Below, piece by piece: positions 6,474 to 6,890 of a stretch of 6,890 nucleotides of DNA (positions are counted from its first letter, which is position 1; each line of letters begins with the position of its first letter). The notes below the pieces were generated by a model. The model was not told where the DNA came from. It ran no database searches and worked only from the letters and a program-made list of their open reading frames with translations. Source of the stretch: Saprospiraceae bacterium (GTDB taxonomy: Bacteria; Bacteroidota; Bacteroidia; Chitinophagales; Saprospiraceae); NCBI GenBank assembly GCA_013002625.1, contig JABDJE010000225.1:1-6890 (forward strand). Direction: 5' to 3'. The position numbers and the translations under genes are program-made.

Positions 6474-6890
6474 ATGCTGAAAAATTATTTTGTCTGTGCT
6501 ATAATCTCAATGTGTGTAGTCGCTCTGACTGCACAAGAAAACCGTAGTTATGATGGCTATGGGAATAACCTGTACAACAAAACATGGGGTGCTGCAAATG
6601 CTGATATGCCAAGAGTTTCTTCGATTAATTATGAAGATGGCATTCAAATAGAAAACGACGCACACCTTCCAAGCCCACGAGTAATTAGTAATAGCCTGTT
6701 TGATCAGGAAGAATTTATTTTTGATTCCCAGAATCTTAGTGATTTCATTTGGGTTTTTGGTCAATTTATAGATCATGATATAACACTTGTTGAAAATAGT
6801 TCTCACGAACCCATCTTCTTAGATATCCCTGAAAACGACAAACACTTTTCACCTAATGCAGCCATTATTACTGCGAGAAGTGAAATCAAA
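6474..6890 (+). CDS. Secreted animal-type haem peroxidase (peroxidasin/myeloperoxidase superfamily), N-terminal part
   Basis: The frame stays open to the window end (139 codons), so only the N-terminus is seen. Residues 1-20 are a Sec signal peptide with probable cleavage before Gln21. Then comes RSYDGYGNN (24-32), WGAAN (38-42), PSPRVISN (66-73) and VFGQFIDHDITL (94-105). The spacing of Gln97, Asp100, His101 and Asp102 equals that of myeloperoxidase Gln91, Asp94, His95 and Asp96: distal Gln and His, the haem-ester Asp and a calcium ligand. The proximal His and the rest of the haem domain lie beyond the window. Such enzymes use hydrogen peroxide to oxidise halides or organic substrates; location outside the cytoplasm is inferred from the signal peptide, and bacterial relatives are often large multidomain or T9SS proteins. 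An in-frame GTG at 6450 would lengthen the n-region by eight residues (MGINQNRR); the ATG is preferred because it gives a compact signal peptide. Confidence 0.88.
   Translation, partial: MLKNYFVCAIISMCVVALTAQENRSYDGYGNNLYNKTWGAANADMPRVSSINYEDGIQIENDAHLPSPRVISNSLFDQEEFIFDSQNLSDFIWVFGQFIDHDITLVENSSHEPIFLDIPENDKHFSPNAAIITARSEIK

Noticed and set aside
6507..6806. 99-codon minus-strand frame
   Set aside because: It is antisense to the peroxidase, whose signal peptide and haem motifs are clear.

Overview
The window looks like chromosomal DNA from a Bacteroidota bacterium, most likely a marine or environmental relative of the Saprospiraceae or Flavobacteriia. The DNA is AT-rich. A secreted protein carries the type IX secretion (T9SS) C-terminal sorting domain that is confined to this phylum. 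A lipoprotein has a Cys-plus-acidic N-terminus like the Bacteroidota lipoprotein export signal. Two genes are preceded by TAnnTTTG boxes, the phylum's -7 promoter element. The genus assignment is inference.

Layout: (1) Positions 1-797, minus strand, hold the 5' part of a lipoprotein gene with a carboxypeptidase-regulatory-like domain; its 3' end lies outside the window. (2) A 204-bp divergent intergenic region carries a GC-rich 10-bp palindrome and an AT-rich promoter zone. (3) Positions 1002-1457, plus strand, encode a stand-alone tandem CBS-domain protein. (4) Positions 1616-1960, plus strand, encode a small secreted or lipid-anchored protein of unknown function. (5) Positions 1964-5572, minus strand, encode a 1202-residue multidomain metzincin metalloprotease secreted by the T9SS. 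It converges on the previous gene with only 3 bp between the stop codons. (6) A gap of about 0.9 kb has no credible gene, a very AT-rich core and promoter-like boxes. (7) From 6474 to the window end, plus strand, is the 5' part of a secreted animal-type haem peroxidase.

Four of the five genes encode envelope or extracellular proteins; the CBS protein is the only predicted cytoplasmic one. The genes are mostly in separate transcription units (divergent or convergent), so no operon-encoded pathway is evident. The two large secreted enzymes, protease and peroxidase, are divergently arranged but separated by a long gap, so co-regulation is not shown.

I found no convincing new multi-gene system. 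The most distinctive points are in the protease: a zinc motif with Thr where metzincins have Gly, Leu at the Met-turn position, and a Cys-Gly-Val motif placed like an ADAM/MMP cysteine switch. No rRNA, tRNA, CRISPR array or intact mobile element was recognised.
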